Shown: one piece after another, positions 20,353 to 28,068 of the stretch | Layout: every line of letters begins with the position of its first letter | Numbering within the stretch: position 1 is the stretch's first letter | DNA from: Dyadobacter sandarakinus | GTDB lineage: Bacteria; Bacteroidota; Bacteroidia; Cytophagales; Spirosomataceae | Assembly: GCF_016894445.1 (NCBI RefSeq) | Contig: NZ_CP056775.1 | Coordinates: forward strand, 3,536,001 to 3,600,000 | Direction of reading: 5' to 3' | Length of the DNA stretch: 64,000 nt | Made by a program: the position numbers and the translations under genes | The notes under the pieces: model-generated | Database searches by the model: none | The model's input: only the letters and a program-made list of their open reading frames with translations | What the model was told of the DNA's origin: nothing

Positions 20353-21639
20353 TCAGGCTTTCTTGGCGATATCGCGCAGGGCACCCACGAGCTTGTCCAG
20401 GTCGCTGGTTTTGGTATAAACATGCGGCGTGACCCTTACGCAATGGATGTTGGCGTAGTTCATTCCCACTACATGAATCCGGTAGTCTTTCATCAGCCTG
20501 CTATCCAGCTCCTCCGGCTTCATGCCATCGATACTCACGCCGGCGATGGCGCATGAATATTCGGGTTTGAGGGAAGTATGCAGCTTCACACCCGGAATCT
20601 GAACCGCCTGCCCCGCCCAGTATTTTTTCAGGAAATGAATGCGTTCCTGCTTGCGCCGAGTACCTATTCCCTCCTGGAAGTTTATCGCCTCACCGATTGC
20701 CTGCTCAATGCAGAAGCTCCGGGTACCCAGCGTTTCGAACTTCCGGATGTTTTTGCTTTTAGGCTCACTGTTGCACACGAGCGGCCAGATGTTCTCAATT
20801 TTATCTTTTTTCACCCACATCATGCCGCTGCCTACGGGCGCGCTCAGGAACTTGTGCAGGCTTGTACCGAAGTAATCGCATTCAAGGTCGGGAATTTTGT
20901 AATCCAGCAAACCGAAGGTATGTGCGCCGTCTACCACTACTTCAATGCCTTTTTTATGCGCCATCTGAGCGATCTTCTTCACGGGCATGATCTGCCCGAC
21001 CCAGTTGATAATATGTGTTACATGCACAATGCGGGTGCGTGGCGTGATGGCCGCTTCGTAGGCTTTTACAATCTGGTCGTCGTCCTCAATGGGAAAATCA
21101 AAGGATATTTGTTTGTAAACAATGCCGTCCCGCATTTCACGCTGCTTGTAGGCGTGCATCATATTGGGATAATCCTGCACCGTGCCGATTACCTCATCCC
21201 CTTTTTGTAGCGGAAGCCCGAAAATGACGGTATTAAGCGCTTCGGTAGCATTCCGGTTAATGGCGATTTCCTCGGGATCACACCCGGCCAACCCGGCCAG
21301 CCGCTGCCGCAACGGCTCGCGGCCTTTGTCCATGATGCGCCACATATAATAGGATGGTCCCTGCGCGGCTACCTTGTTGTATTTTTCCAGCGCCTCCTGT
21401 ACCACCAGGGGCGAAGGTGAAACGCCTCCGTTGTTGAGGATGATTATCTCGCTTTTACTCGCTGTATAAGCATCCTGAATAACATTCCAGTATGCTTCAT
21501 TGCTTTGGCTATCATCGTCCCAAAGCTGTTCGGCTTCCCGGAATTGTTCTGAATGGAGCTGGTTGAAGAGACTGTCGGAACCGAATGCGCCCAGACCTAG
21601 GGCAGCGGTTTTTTTGAAAAAAGACCGGCGGTTGTTCAT
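20353..21639 (-). CDS. Class V aminotransferase-fold protein, secreted (isopenicillin-N-epimerase-like)
   Basis: A 428-residue PLP enzyme of the cysteine desulfurase/isopenicillin N epimerase group. Lys263 in GTSLHKFLSAPVGSG is the expected PLP lysine; VVDGAH (Asp238, His240) and NRNATEALN form the cofactor site. The N-terminus NNRRSFFKKTAALGLGAFG resembles a Tat leader (RRSFFK), which would place a PLP enzyme in the periplasm already folded. The reaction is not determined; there is no linked SUF or ISC gene, so iron-sulfur assembly is unlikely. Confidence 0.85.
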   Translation of the reverse strand: MNNRRSFFKKTAALGLGAFGSDSLFNQLHSEQFREAEQLWDDDSQSNEAYWNVIQDAYTASKSEIIILNNGGVSPSPLVVQEALEKYNKVAAQGPSYYMWRIMDKGREPLRQRLAGLAGCDPEEIAINRNATEALNTVIFGLPLQKGDEVIGTVQDYPNMMHAYKQREMRDGIVYKQISFDFPIEDDDQIVKAYEAAITPRTRIVHVTHIINWVGQIMPVKKIAQMAHKKGIEVVVDGAHTFGLLDYKIPDLECDYFGTSLHKFLSAPVGSGMMWVKKDKIENIWPLVCNSEPKSKNIRKFETLGTRSFCIEQAIGEAINFQEGIGTRRKQERIHFLKKYWAGQAVQIPGVKLHTSLKPEYSCAIAGVSIDGMKPEELDSRLMKDYRIHVVGMNYANIHCVRVTPHVYTKTSDLDKLVGALRDIAKKA

Positions 21640-21706
21640 AAGGATTTTGTTTTCGGAATAGGAATGGAGTGAGACCCAATTTATTGATTATTAGCCTCAA
21701 TCCAAA

Positions 21707-22507
21707 TCATTCCGCGTCAAAAACCTCCACAGTCTGCGACTGCTTCATCCATTCGTAAGTGTTGTAGGGCTCGGGCATACCGGCTTGATCCAGCTGAAGA
21801 TACATCAAATGGACATGCGTAGGCGACCTTTCTTTGTAAGCATTGTAGCCACTCCGACCCACCTCAGCAATTTTTTCTCCTGCGTGCACCCACTGTCCCG
21901 GCTGCACCTGAACGATGTTGTTATGGGCATAATAAAAAAAGCCATCGAGGCACGGGTCATAAATCCAGATCCAGTTGCCGCCGCGGTACTCACTATCGTA
22001 CCGCCAGCCGGTTTCGGTAGCGACCACCACCCCGGAGGTAAATGCAAGCACATCCACAGGTTTCCAGGTACGGTCGTCGAGATTGTCCTGGTTGCCGTCT
22101 TTGATAAAAAGATCGTGTGCGGGGTGACTTCCCGACGCATTCATATCAAACAGATCAAAACCTTTGGGCCGGTAGCCGCGCCCTCTCCCGCCAATGGATT
22201 CGCGCGGGTAATAGCCACGGAGCGGATATACGAAATAGGCTGAATCGATAGGCGCGCAGGTATCCCGCGGATAGGCAGCGCGCAACTGCATTACAACAGC
22301 AGCAAACGCACTCCGGGCCGAATCGGGTGAGATAACATTGTCACGGATGTCGGTTTGCATGCGGTAAAATGCCGTACTGAATGCCGGAATGCGGGGAGCG
22401 GCTGGCGGCTGGCTTACCAGTGCCGAAATGCTGATTATAAAAGCTATGTATCCTGCCCGCCTCACCGTCATCGACCATACTTTTGTAAACAGTTCATGAA
22501 GTTTCAC
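21707..22507 (-). CDS. M23-family metallopeptidase, membrane-anchored or secreted
   Basis: A 266-residue protein with an N-terminal hydrophobic segment (about 18-33) and an M23/LytM domain from about 90. The zinc-ligand motifs are HPAHDLF (His128, Asp132) and THVHLM near the C-terminus, with YYAHNN between. M23 enzymes cut peptide cross-links of peptidoglycan or act as regulators of other hydrolases; with all ligands present this one is probably active. The gene is 67 bp from the aminotransferase and may share its transcript. Confidence 0.85.
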   Translation of the reverse strand: MKLHELFTKVWSMTVRRAGYIAFIISISALVSQPPAAPRIPAFSTAFYRMQTDIRDNVISPDSARSAFAAVVMQLRAAYPRDTCAPIDSAYFVYPLRGYYPRESIGGRGRGYRPKGFDLFDMNASGSHPAHDLFIKDGNQDNLDDRTWKPVDVLAFTSGVVVATETGWRYDSEYRGGNWIWIYDPCLDGFFYYAHNNIVQVQPGQWVHAGEKIAEVGRSGYNAYKERSPTHVHLMYLQLDQAGMPEPYNTYEWMKQSQTVEVFDAE

Positions 22508-22539
22508 TGGAAGAAGAGGAAGTTTTACGTCAGTTTATG

Positions 22540-22547
22540 CAAAAATA
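22540..22547 (-). promoter_or_regulatory. -7 box of the M23 peptidase gene
   Basis: Minus-strand TATTTTTG, a perfect TAnnTTTG, 33 bp before the ATG. No -33 TTTG at the usual spacing. Confidence 0.4.
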
Positions 22548-22622
22548 AATTCTGCAAATGTATCTTTTCTGCACCAAAACAAAGTGGTGAACTTTTAACC
22601 TGTCACATTAAATAAAACAAAC

Positions 22623-23594
22623 ATGCAATACCGTCGATTTGGACGAACTGGCTGGAACATCAGCGAGATCGGCTACGGAATGTGGGGCCTGGCTGGCTGG
22701 ACCGGCTCAGACCGGAAAGAAACAGATGATTCGCTCGACCTGGCCGTGGCGTCGGGCGTCAATTTTTTTGATACCGCCTGGGGGTATGGGGAAGGTCTGA
22801 GCGAGCGTATCCTGGGCGAGCTGATCCGGCGGAATGCCGGCCAGAAGCTATATGCTGCCACCAAAATCCCGCCCAAAAACCGCCAGTGGCCGTCGAGGCC
22901 CGAGTTTACGCTGGATGAAGTTTTTCCGGCCGACTACATTATCGAGTATACAGACAAAAGCCTGCAAAACCTTGGTACCGAACAAATTGACCTCATGCAA
23001 TTCCACGTTTGGGAAGATGCCTGGGCCGGGCAGGATGAGTGGAAGGAAGCCGTACAAAAGCTCACGGAGCAGGGCAAGGTAGCTGCCTGGGGCATCAGTA
23101 TCAACCGATGGGAACCTAACAATGCGCTTGAAACGCTTAAAACAGGGCTTATTGATGCCGTACAGGTGATTTACAACATATTCGACCAGGCACCGGAAGA
23201 TCAGCTTTTCCCGCTTTGCCGGCAAATGGATATCGGAGTCATCGCACGGGTGCCTTTTGATGAAGGTACACTGACCGGCACACTCACCAAAGAAACCGTA
23301 TTCCCGAAGGACGACTGGCGCTCAACGTATTTTGTTCCTGAAAACCTGAATGCCAGCGTGGACCACGCCGAGGCCTTGCGGGCCGATCTGCCCGGGGGTA
23401 TGACCATGCCTGAACTTGCATTACGGTTTATCCTGAACAATCCCGACGTGCATACGACGATCCCGGGCATGCGCAAGCTTCCGCACGTAAAAGCAAATGT
23501 GGCGGCAAGCGATGGCAGCAAGCTTTCACCAGAAGTTGCCTCAAAGCTCCGGCAACACCGCTGGGACCGTACGCCTACCGAATGGTCACAGTAG
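22623..23594 (+). CDS. Aldo/keto reductase
   Basis: A 323-residue (beta/alpha)8 NADPH-dependent oxidoreductase. The catalytic tetrad is visible: Asp50 and Tyr55 in FFDTAWGYGEG, Lys81 in TKIPPK, His128 in QFHVWED. The N-terminus MQYRRFGRTGW and the C-terminal LRFILNNPDVHTTIPGMRK place it in the aryl-alcohol dehydrogenase/YajO-like subgroup that accepts many carbonyls. It is monocistronic and ends in a strong terminator. Confidence 0.93.
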   Translation: MQYRRFGRTGWNISEIGYGMWGLAGWTGSDRKETDDSLDLAVASGVNFFDTAWGYGEGLSERILGELIRRNAGQKLYAATKIPPKNRQWPSRPEFTLDEVFPADYIIEYTDKSLQNLGTEQIDLMQFHVWEDAWAGQDEWKEAVQKLTEQGKVAAWGISINRWEPNNALETLKTGLIDAVQVIYNIFDQAPEDQLFPLCRQMDIGVIARVPFDEGTLTGTLTKETVFPKDDWRSTYFVPENLNASVDHAEALRADLPGGMTMPELALRFILNNPDVHTTIPGMRKLPHVKANVAASDGSKLSPEVASKLRQHRWDRTPTEWSQ

Positions 23595-23598
23595 TAAC

Positions 23599-23631
23599 AA
23601 AAGCGGCTCAGCACAATGCTGAGCCGCTTTT
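23599..23631. terminator. Bidirectional terminator between aldo/keto reductase and DoxX
   Basis: A perfect 15-bp stem, AAAAGCGGCTCAGCA and its complement, with a CAA loop and T-rich ends on both strands. It serves both convergent genes. Confidence 0.88.
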
Positions 23632-23634
23632 GTT

Positions 23635-24042
23635 TTATTTATACAAACCATTATCTACCGAAAACCTTCCCGGCCCCGTCAAAAACAAAGTCACGTAGGC
23701 CGACAGAAACAGGATCCCCAGTTCCTTCTTGTCAATCGGATCGGCGCCGTGTACGACCAGCAGTACAACTGCCATCGTAAAAATCAGCGGGATCAATGCA
23801 GCTCTTGTGAAAAGGCCCAGGAGCACAAGTATGGAGCACCCGAACTCTGCAAAAATAGTCAGTATGAGCGAGAGCTCCTCCCCTATTCCGATAGGGTCGG
23901 CAAAGCCGTGTTCGCCGGCCAGCAGGTTAGCCAGCTTGGCATAGCCGTGCGTAAGCATCATCGATGAAATCCCGATTCTCAGGATCAGCACACCCCAGTC
24001 TGCTGATGCAGGCAGCTTGATCGGTTTCAAGAACTTTTTCAT
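23635..24042 (-). CDS. DoxX family membrane protein
   Basis: A 135-residue integral membrane protein with four predicted helices (LILRIGISSMMLTHG, LSLILTIFAEFGCSILVLLG, ALIPLIFTMAVVLLVVHG, ILFLSAYVTLFLTG). The G-rich first helix with LTHGYAKL and the terminal GPGRFSVD are family features. DoxX-like proteins are associated with oxidative stress complexes or quinone-linked enzymes; the partner is not shown here. It is convergent with the aldo/keto reductase. Confidence 0.88.
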   Translation of the reverse strand: MKKFLKPIKLPASADWGVLILRIGISSMMLTHGYAKLANLLAGEHGFADPIGIGEELSLILTIFAEFGCSILVLLGLFTRAALIPLIFTMAVVLLVVHGADPIDKKELGILFLSAYVTLFLTGPGRFSVDNGLYK

Positions 24043-24135
24043 GGTAGCAGGTTAATAGTTAAAAAGTTTAAAGGAGCAGTTTACAAAAATTTGCTCAATT
24101 CTTTGATTCTTCACCGCAAGGCTAGTCTTGAAAAA

Positions 24136-24199
24136 TATTTTTGTTTGTCAATACTAAATTTTAGATTTACCTAAATTACAATTGAGACCAATTAGGTAA
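24136..24199 (+). promoter_or_regulatory. Promoter with DtxR/MntR-like operator before a TonB receptor
   Basis: TATTTTTG (24136-24143) matches the -7 consensus. Just downstream lie two overlapping dyads: TTTAG-6 nt-CTAAA (24160-24175), which matches 11 of 14 positions of the DtxR core TTAGGTTAGCCTAA, and TTACCTAA (24167-24174) with TTAGGTAA (24192-24199). Their position at or below the start site fits iron- or manganese-dependent repression. The regulator is not in the window. Confidence 0.45.
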
Positions 24200-24216
24200 C
24201 CATGTTTTGACAAACT

Positions 24217-26475
24217 ATGAAACTACTCTTACCCCTGTTCATACTAAGCTTCTTAGCCTTCGATTCCAGTGCGCAGTTCACACTGAAAGGGCGCATTACC
24301 CTGCAAGGTGATGCGAATGCAGCATTCGGAGCAGCGGTATATATTACCGAGCTGCAGGCAGGAACTACGGCTGACTCCACGGGAAAATTTTCACTTAGCG
24401 GGATACCTGCCGGCCTGTACACCATCAGGGTCAGCTATGTGTCGCTTCCGCCCATTATTGAAAAAAATGTCAGGATTGACCGTGACCTGAGCAGGAATTT
24501 CGAGCTCAAAGCAGATGCGCAGGCATTGGATGAAGTGGTTGTTTCGGGTACCATGCGGGAGGTGTCCAAGCTCGATAGTCCCGTACCCGTGGATGTGATC
24601 ACCGCCAAGTTTATTTACAAAAACCCTGTCCCCAGCATTTTTGAGGGACTCAGCTATGTAAATGGTGTTCGACCGCAGCTCAACTGTAATGTGTGCAATA
24701 CGGGCGATATTCACATCAATGGTCTCGAAGGTCCCTACACAATGGTGCTGATCGACGGTATGCCGATGGTAAGCGGACTTTCGACCGTTTACGGATTGTC
24801 GGGCATTCCCAACAGCCTCATCGAGCGTGTCGAAATCGTTAAAGGTCCGGCCTCCACACTTTACGGATCCGAAGCGGTGGGGGGATTGATCAATATCATC
24901 ACAAAAAATCCGGCGAAAGCGCCCTTGTTTTCTGCGGACGTATTTGGTACCACCTGGCAGGACTATAATGTAGACCTGGGTGTGAAATTTAGTCCGGGAG
25001 AAAAAACGAGCTCGCTCCTCGGTCTCAGCTACTACAACTACCAGCGCCCCGCCGACCACAACAGTGACGGCTTTACGGACCTGACTTTACAAAACAGGAT
25101 TTCACTTTTTAACAAATGGTCGTTTGGGCTGAAAGGAAACCGGCAGGCGAGCATTGCCGGGCGGTACTACTATGAAGACCGCTGGGGCGGCCAAATGAAC
25201 TGGAACCGGACCCACCGCGGAGGTGACGAGGTGTATGGGGAAAGCATCTATACCAAGCGTTTTGAACTGCTCGGAAGCTACCAGCTGCCTCATAAACTGA
25301 CTTTCCAGTATTCATTCAGCTCCCATAACCAGAATTCAGCCTACGGGAAGGTTCCTTTCCGGGCGGATCAGAAAATTGCATTTGCCCAATTGCTTTGGGA
25401 TAAACAGGTTGGAAAGCACAACTTTCTTTTGGGTACGCCTGTTCGCTATACCTACTACAATGATAACACCACGGCTACCCGCTATGCCGACGGTGGTGAT
25501 CATGCAGACCGCATATTTTTGCCGGGTATTTTTGTGCAGGATGAAATACGGGTGGGTGCACATGCCGTATTGCTTGGCGGCCGCTACGATTACAACAGCA
25601 GGCATGGCAGTATTTTCACGCCCCGGGCTGCCTACAAGTACAAGTTTAACCAAACCGATGTAATCCGGATCAATGCGGGCCGCGGGTTCAGGATCGTGAA
25701 CCTTTTCACGGAAGACCATGCTGCGCTCACGGGATCAAGGCAGGTGATTGTAAAGGAAGCACTCGATCCCGAGCAAAGCTGGAATGTCAATGTGAATGTG
25801 ATTAAGAAGATTGTGACCGGCGATGCTTTCGTGGGTATCGACGCGTCGGTTTTTTACACCCATTTCACCAATCGCATCTTACCCGATTATGATACCAATC
25901 CCAACGAGATCATCTACGACAACCTCGATGGATACGCGGTATCAAAGGGCGTCAGTCTTAACCTGGACTTTAACTTCCCGTTTCCGCTGAAAATAAATGC
26001 CGGCGGCACTTACATGGACAATTTCCAGCGTGAGCATGGCGTGCGGTTCCGTCCTGTGCTTACCGAGAGGTTCACAGGCGTATGGGCATTGACTTATGAA
26101 TTTTCCAAGTCGGGGATTTCTGTGGATTATACCGGAAATATTTACGGACCCATGCGCTTGCCCCTGCTGAGTGAAGCAGATCCGCGCGCCGCACGGTCGC
26201 CGGTTTGGTCGCTGCAGAATATTCAGGTTACGAAAAAATTTACGGGCGGACTGGAAATTTACGGTGGTGTCAAAAACCTCTTAAACTTCACGCCCCCAGC
26301 CAATTCCATTGCCCGGTCGTTTGATCCATTTGATAAGAATGTACAGTTTGATCCACATGGACAGGTAGTGGCAACACCCGAAAATCCCTACCGGCTAACC
26401 TTTGACCCGTCGTATGTTTACGCGCCCAATCAGGGGATCCGCGGCTTTCTGGGACTGAGATATACGCTTCGCTAA
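24217..26475 (+). CDS. TonB-dependent receptor with carboxypeptidase-like N-terminal domain
   Basis: A 752-residue outer-membrane receptor. Signal peptide ends at SSA-Q (Ala19), followed by a carboxypeptidase-regulatory-like domain (about 22-100), a plug (about 115-240, with VLIDGMPM and VEIVKGPASTLYGSEAVGGLINIIT) and a barrel closing on FLGLRYTLR. The plug has a Cys157-Asn-Val-Cys160 pair in the loop before TGDIHINGLEG. The plug resembles BtuB/CirA/HmuR-type receptors. The upstream DtxR/MntR-like dyad suggests a metal or metal-chelate substrate, which is an inference. It is monocistronic. Confidence 0.9.
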   Translation: MKLLLPLFILSFLAFDSSAQFTLKGRITLQGDANAAFGAAVYITELQAGTTADSTGKFSLSGIPAGLYTIRVSYVSLPPIIEKNVRIDRDLSRNFELKADAQALDEVVVSGTMREVSKLDSPVPVDVITAKFIYKNPVPSIFEGLSYVNGVRPQLNCNVCNTGDIHINGLEGPYTMVLIDGMPMVSGLSTVYGLSGIPNSLIERVEIVKGPASTLYGSEAVGGLINIITKNPAKAPLFSADVFGTTWQDYNVDLGVKFSPGEKTSSLLGLSYYNYQRPADHNSDGFTDLTLQNRISLFNKWSFGLKGNRQASIAGRYYYEDRWGGQMNWNRTHRGGDEVYGESIYTKRFELLGSYQLPHKLTFQYSFSSHNQNSAYGKVPFRADQKIAFAQLLWDKQVGKHNFLLGTPVRYTYYNDNTTATRYADGGDHADRIFLPGIFVQDEIRVGAHAVLLGGRYDYNSRHGSIFTPRAAYKYKFNQTDVIRINAGRGFRIVNLFTEDHAALTGSRQVIVKEALDPEQSWNVNVNVIKKIVTGDAFVGIDASVFYTHFTNRILPDYDTNPNEIIYDNLDGYAVSKGVSLNLDFNFPFPLKINAGGTYMDNFQREHGVRFRPVLTERFTGVWALTYEFSKSGISVDYTGNIYGPMRLPLLSEADPRAARSPVWSLQNIQVTKKFTGGLEIYGGVKNLLNFTPPANSIARSFDPFDKNVQFDPHGQVVATPENPYRLTFDPSYVYAPNQGIRGFLGLRYTLR

Positions 26476-26563
26476 AAAGGGCAATACGTCTCGCCAGATT
26501 ACCTACAAAAACGTGCCTATATAACTATTCGAAGAGCAATAGTCGATATTGTGTTGATATTCA

Positions 26564-26594
26564 TTGATTTGAATAATGTTTGATTGTATCTTTG
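26564..26594 (+). promoter_or_regulatory. Promoter of the glycogen-binding-fold gene
   Basis: TTG (26564-26566), 20 nt, TATCTTTG (26587-26594). The ATG at 26623 follows 29 bp after the -7 box, which rules out the earlier in-frame ATG at 26584. Confidence 0.65.
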
Positions 26595-26622
26595 TGCTAT
26601 CAACTATTTAACACTACCAAAC

Positions 26623-26931
26623 ATGGCATTATCAAAGCAATTTGTAAAAAGTAAATCCCTTTACAAAGTAACGTTTACAGTACCTGCAGAAGCGGCGGTT
26701 GAAGCCAAACAAGTGGCCCTTGTTGGAGAGTTCAACGACTGGAATATAGACGAGGCGATCGCCCTGAAAAAGCAAAAAGACGGTTCATTCAAAACAACAC
26801 TTGAGCTGGCCTCAGGCGAGTACCAGTTCCGGTATGTACTGGATGGTGAGAAATGGGAAAATGACTGGGAAGCAGACAAATATGTCCCTGCCGGCGTGGA
26901 TGCTACTGAGAACTCGGTAGTGGTACTATAA
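26623..26931 (+). CDS. Isoamylase/AMPK-type glycogen-binding domain protein
   Basis: A 102-residue protein that is nearly all one early-set/CBM48 domain: VALVGEFNDWN (about 36-46) and YQFRYVLDGEKWENDWEADKYVP are the hallmark strands with the carbohydrate-facing Trp residues. It has no signal peptide and no catalytic domain, so it probably binds an alpha-glucan or acts as a regulatory partner in the cytoplasm. Stand-alone forms are common in Bacteroidota. The start is fixed by the promoter. Confidence 0.85.
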   Translation: MALSKQFVKSKSLYKVTFTVPAEAAVEAKQVALVGEFNDWNIDEAIALKKQKDGSFKTTLELASGEYQFRYVLDGEKWENDWEADKYVPAGVDATENSVVVL

Positions 26932-26950
26932 GGAAAAATGGCTTTTTTGC

Positions 26951-27065
26951 TTTCGGCAGTCGGCAATCAGCCTTTCTTAGACAATAAAAATGGCTTGCTA
27001 ATTCTAGCAAGCCATTTTTATTGTCTGAAATCTAAAAGCCGAAAGCCGATAGCCGACTGCCGACT
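26951..27065. repeat. Heptad repeats in inverted orientation around a terminator
   Basis: Right side: four 7-mers of the form GCCGANN (27038-27065: GCCGAAA, GCCGATA, GCCGACT, GCCGACT). Left side: the complementary forms TTTCGGC, AGTCGGC, AATCAGC (26951-26971). The two sets can pair over about 12 bp around the hairpin at 26979-27026. They do not code for protein. Confidence 0.7.
26979..27026. terminator. 22-bp perfect hairpin, bidirectional terminator
   Basis: Arms 26979-27000 and 27005-27026 are perfect complements around an ATTC loop. Each strand contains a T-rich ATTTTTATTG after the G/C-rich part of the stem, so it can stop transcripts from both convergent genes. Confidence 0.85.
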
Positions 27066-27068
27066 GCT

Positions 27069-27986
27069 CTACATAAAACTATCGCTCTCCACATACGCCT
27101 TAATCAGCGCAGCTTCGCCTTCCTTGCCGGCTTTGGAATTACCATGCTCCATTCCCATGATAAATGAGCGGTTTTCTTTTTTGCTCCGGTCGTAAATGTA
27201 TTTAAACACATTTTTATAGTTGATCTCGCCGGTAGTAGGTTCCTTCCGGCCCGGCTCGTCACCAATCTGGAAATAGTCGATTTCACTCCACGTCATATCA
27301 ATGTTGTGGATGATGCGTCCTTCATTTTTCTGCATATGGTAAATGTCGTACAGGATCTTGCACGACTTGCTGTTGACACCCCGGCAGATTTCGTAGGTCT
27401 GGTCGGAGGTTCTCAAAAACAGATTAGGCGAATCGCTGAGGGGTTCGAGTACCATCACCAGTCCGTTTGGTTCAAGGATTTCGGCACCACGGCGCAGCGC
27501 GTCAATCACGTTACCGGTTTGTACGCCTATCGGCAGGTTTCTTTCAAAGTCTCCCGGCACCACGGTCATCCATTTGGCATTCACACGCTTGGCCGTCTCT
27601 ACGGCCTTTTTACAACCATTCAAAAAGATATCGATGTACTCCTTTTTCCCGGCTGCAAGGGTATTGGCTCCGTTTCCACCTTTATCCACTACAAACACGC
27701 CCATTTCCATGCCCAGCCGCGTCATTTCCTTGGCAATGGCTTCCTGCTGATCCACCGGCCGGCCCATCATTCCATTGTCTTCCAGCGCCATAAAACCCTG
27801 ATCAGCCATGAATTTCAGCTGATCAATCACATTTTTACCAGCCGTGTTCTCGAACATGCCGAAATGGGAGGCGTATTTAAGTTTAAAGTTATTCTTGGCC
27901 GCGGGCTTCGCGTTGAACGCTTCTCCGGTTGCGAGCGCTGCACCTGCCAAACCAATGGAAGATTTTACAAAATTTCTGCGGAGCAT
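27069..27986 (-). CDS. Sugar phosphate isomerase/epimerase-like TIM-barrel protein (hydroxypyruvate isomerase-like)
   Basis: A 305-residue AP-endonuclease-2-type barrel. Metal-site residues are visible in VLEPLSDS (Glu near 174), YDIYHMQ, IGDEPGR and GMEHGN near the C-terminus. The N-terminus RRNFVKSSIGLAGAALATGEAF is a Tat or Sec leader, placing it in the periplasm or at the membrane, as for many Bacteroidota relatives. The substrate is unknown; it neighbours the periplasmic membrane-bound dehydrogenases, consistent with sugar catabolism outside the cytoplasm. Confidence 0.83.
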   Translation of the reverse strand: MLRRNFVKSSIGLAGAALATGEAFNAKPAAKNNFKLKYASHFGMFENTAGKNVIDQLKFMADQGFMALEDNGMMGRPVDQQEAIAKEMTRLGMEMGVFVVDKGGNGANTLAAGKKEYIDIFLNGCKKAVETAKRVNAKWMTVVPGDFERNLPIGVQTGNVIDALRRGAEILEPNGLVMVLEPLSDSPNLFLRTSDQTYEICRGVNSKSCKILYDIYHMQKNEGRIIHNIDMTWSEIDYFQIGDEPGRKEPTTGEINYKNVFKYIYDRSKKENRSFIMGMEHGNSKAGKEGEAALIKAYVESDSFM

Positions 27987-28068
27987 ATTGTTAAGGTTTA
28001 TTTTCAGAATGGTAAAGTGAAAGAGTTACTAAATATACCTCCAAATCGCTGCAAACTTCATTTCTGAC

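Noticed and set aside
27306..28067. 253-codon plus-strand frame opposite the TIM-barrel gene
   Set aside because: The composition is that of an antisense frame (many H, F, R, Q) and it crosses the start of a well-supported gene.
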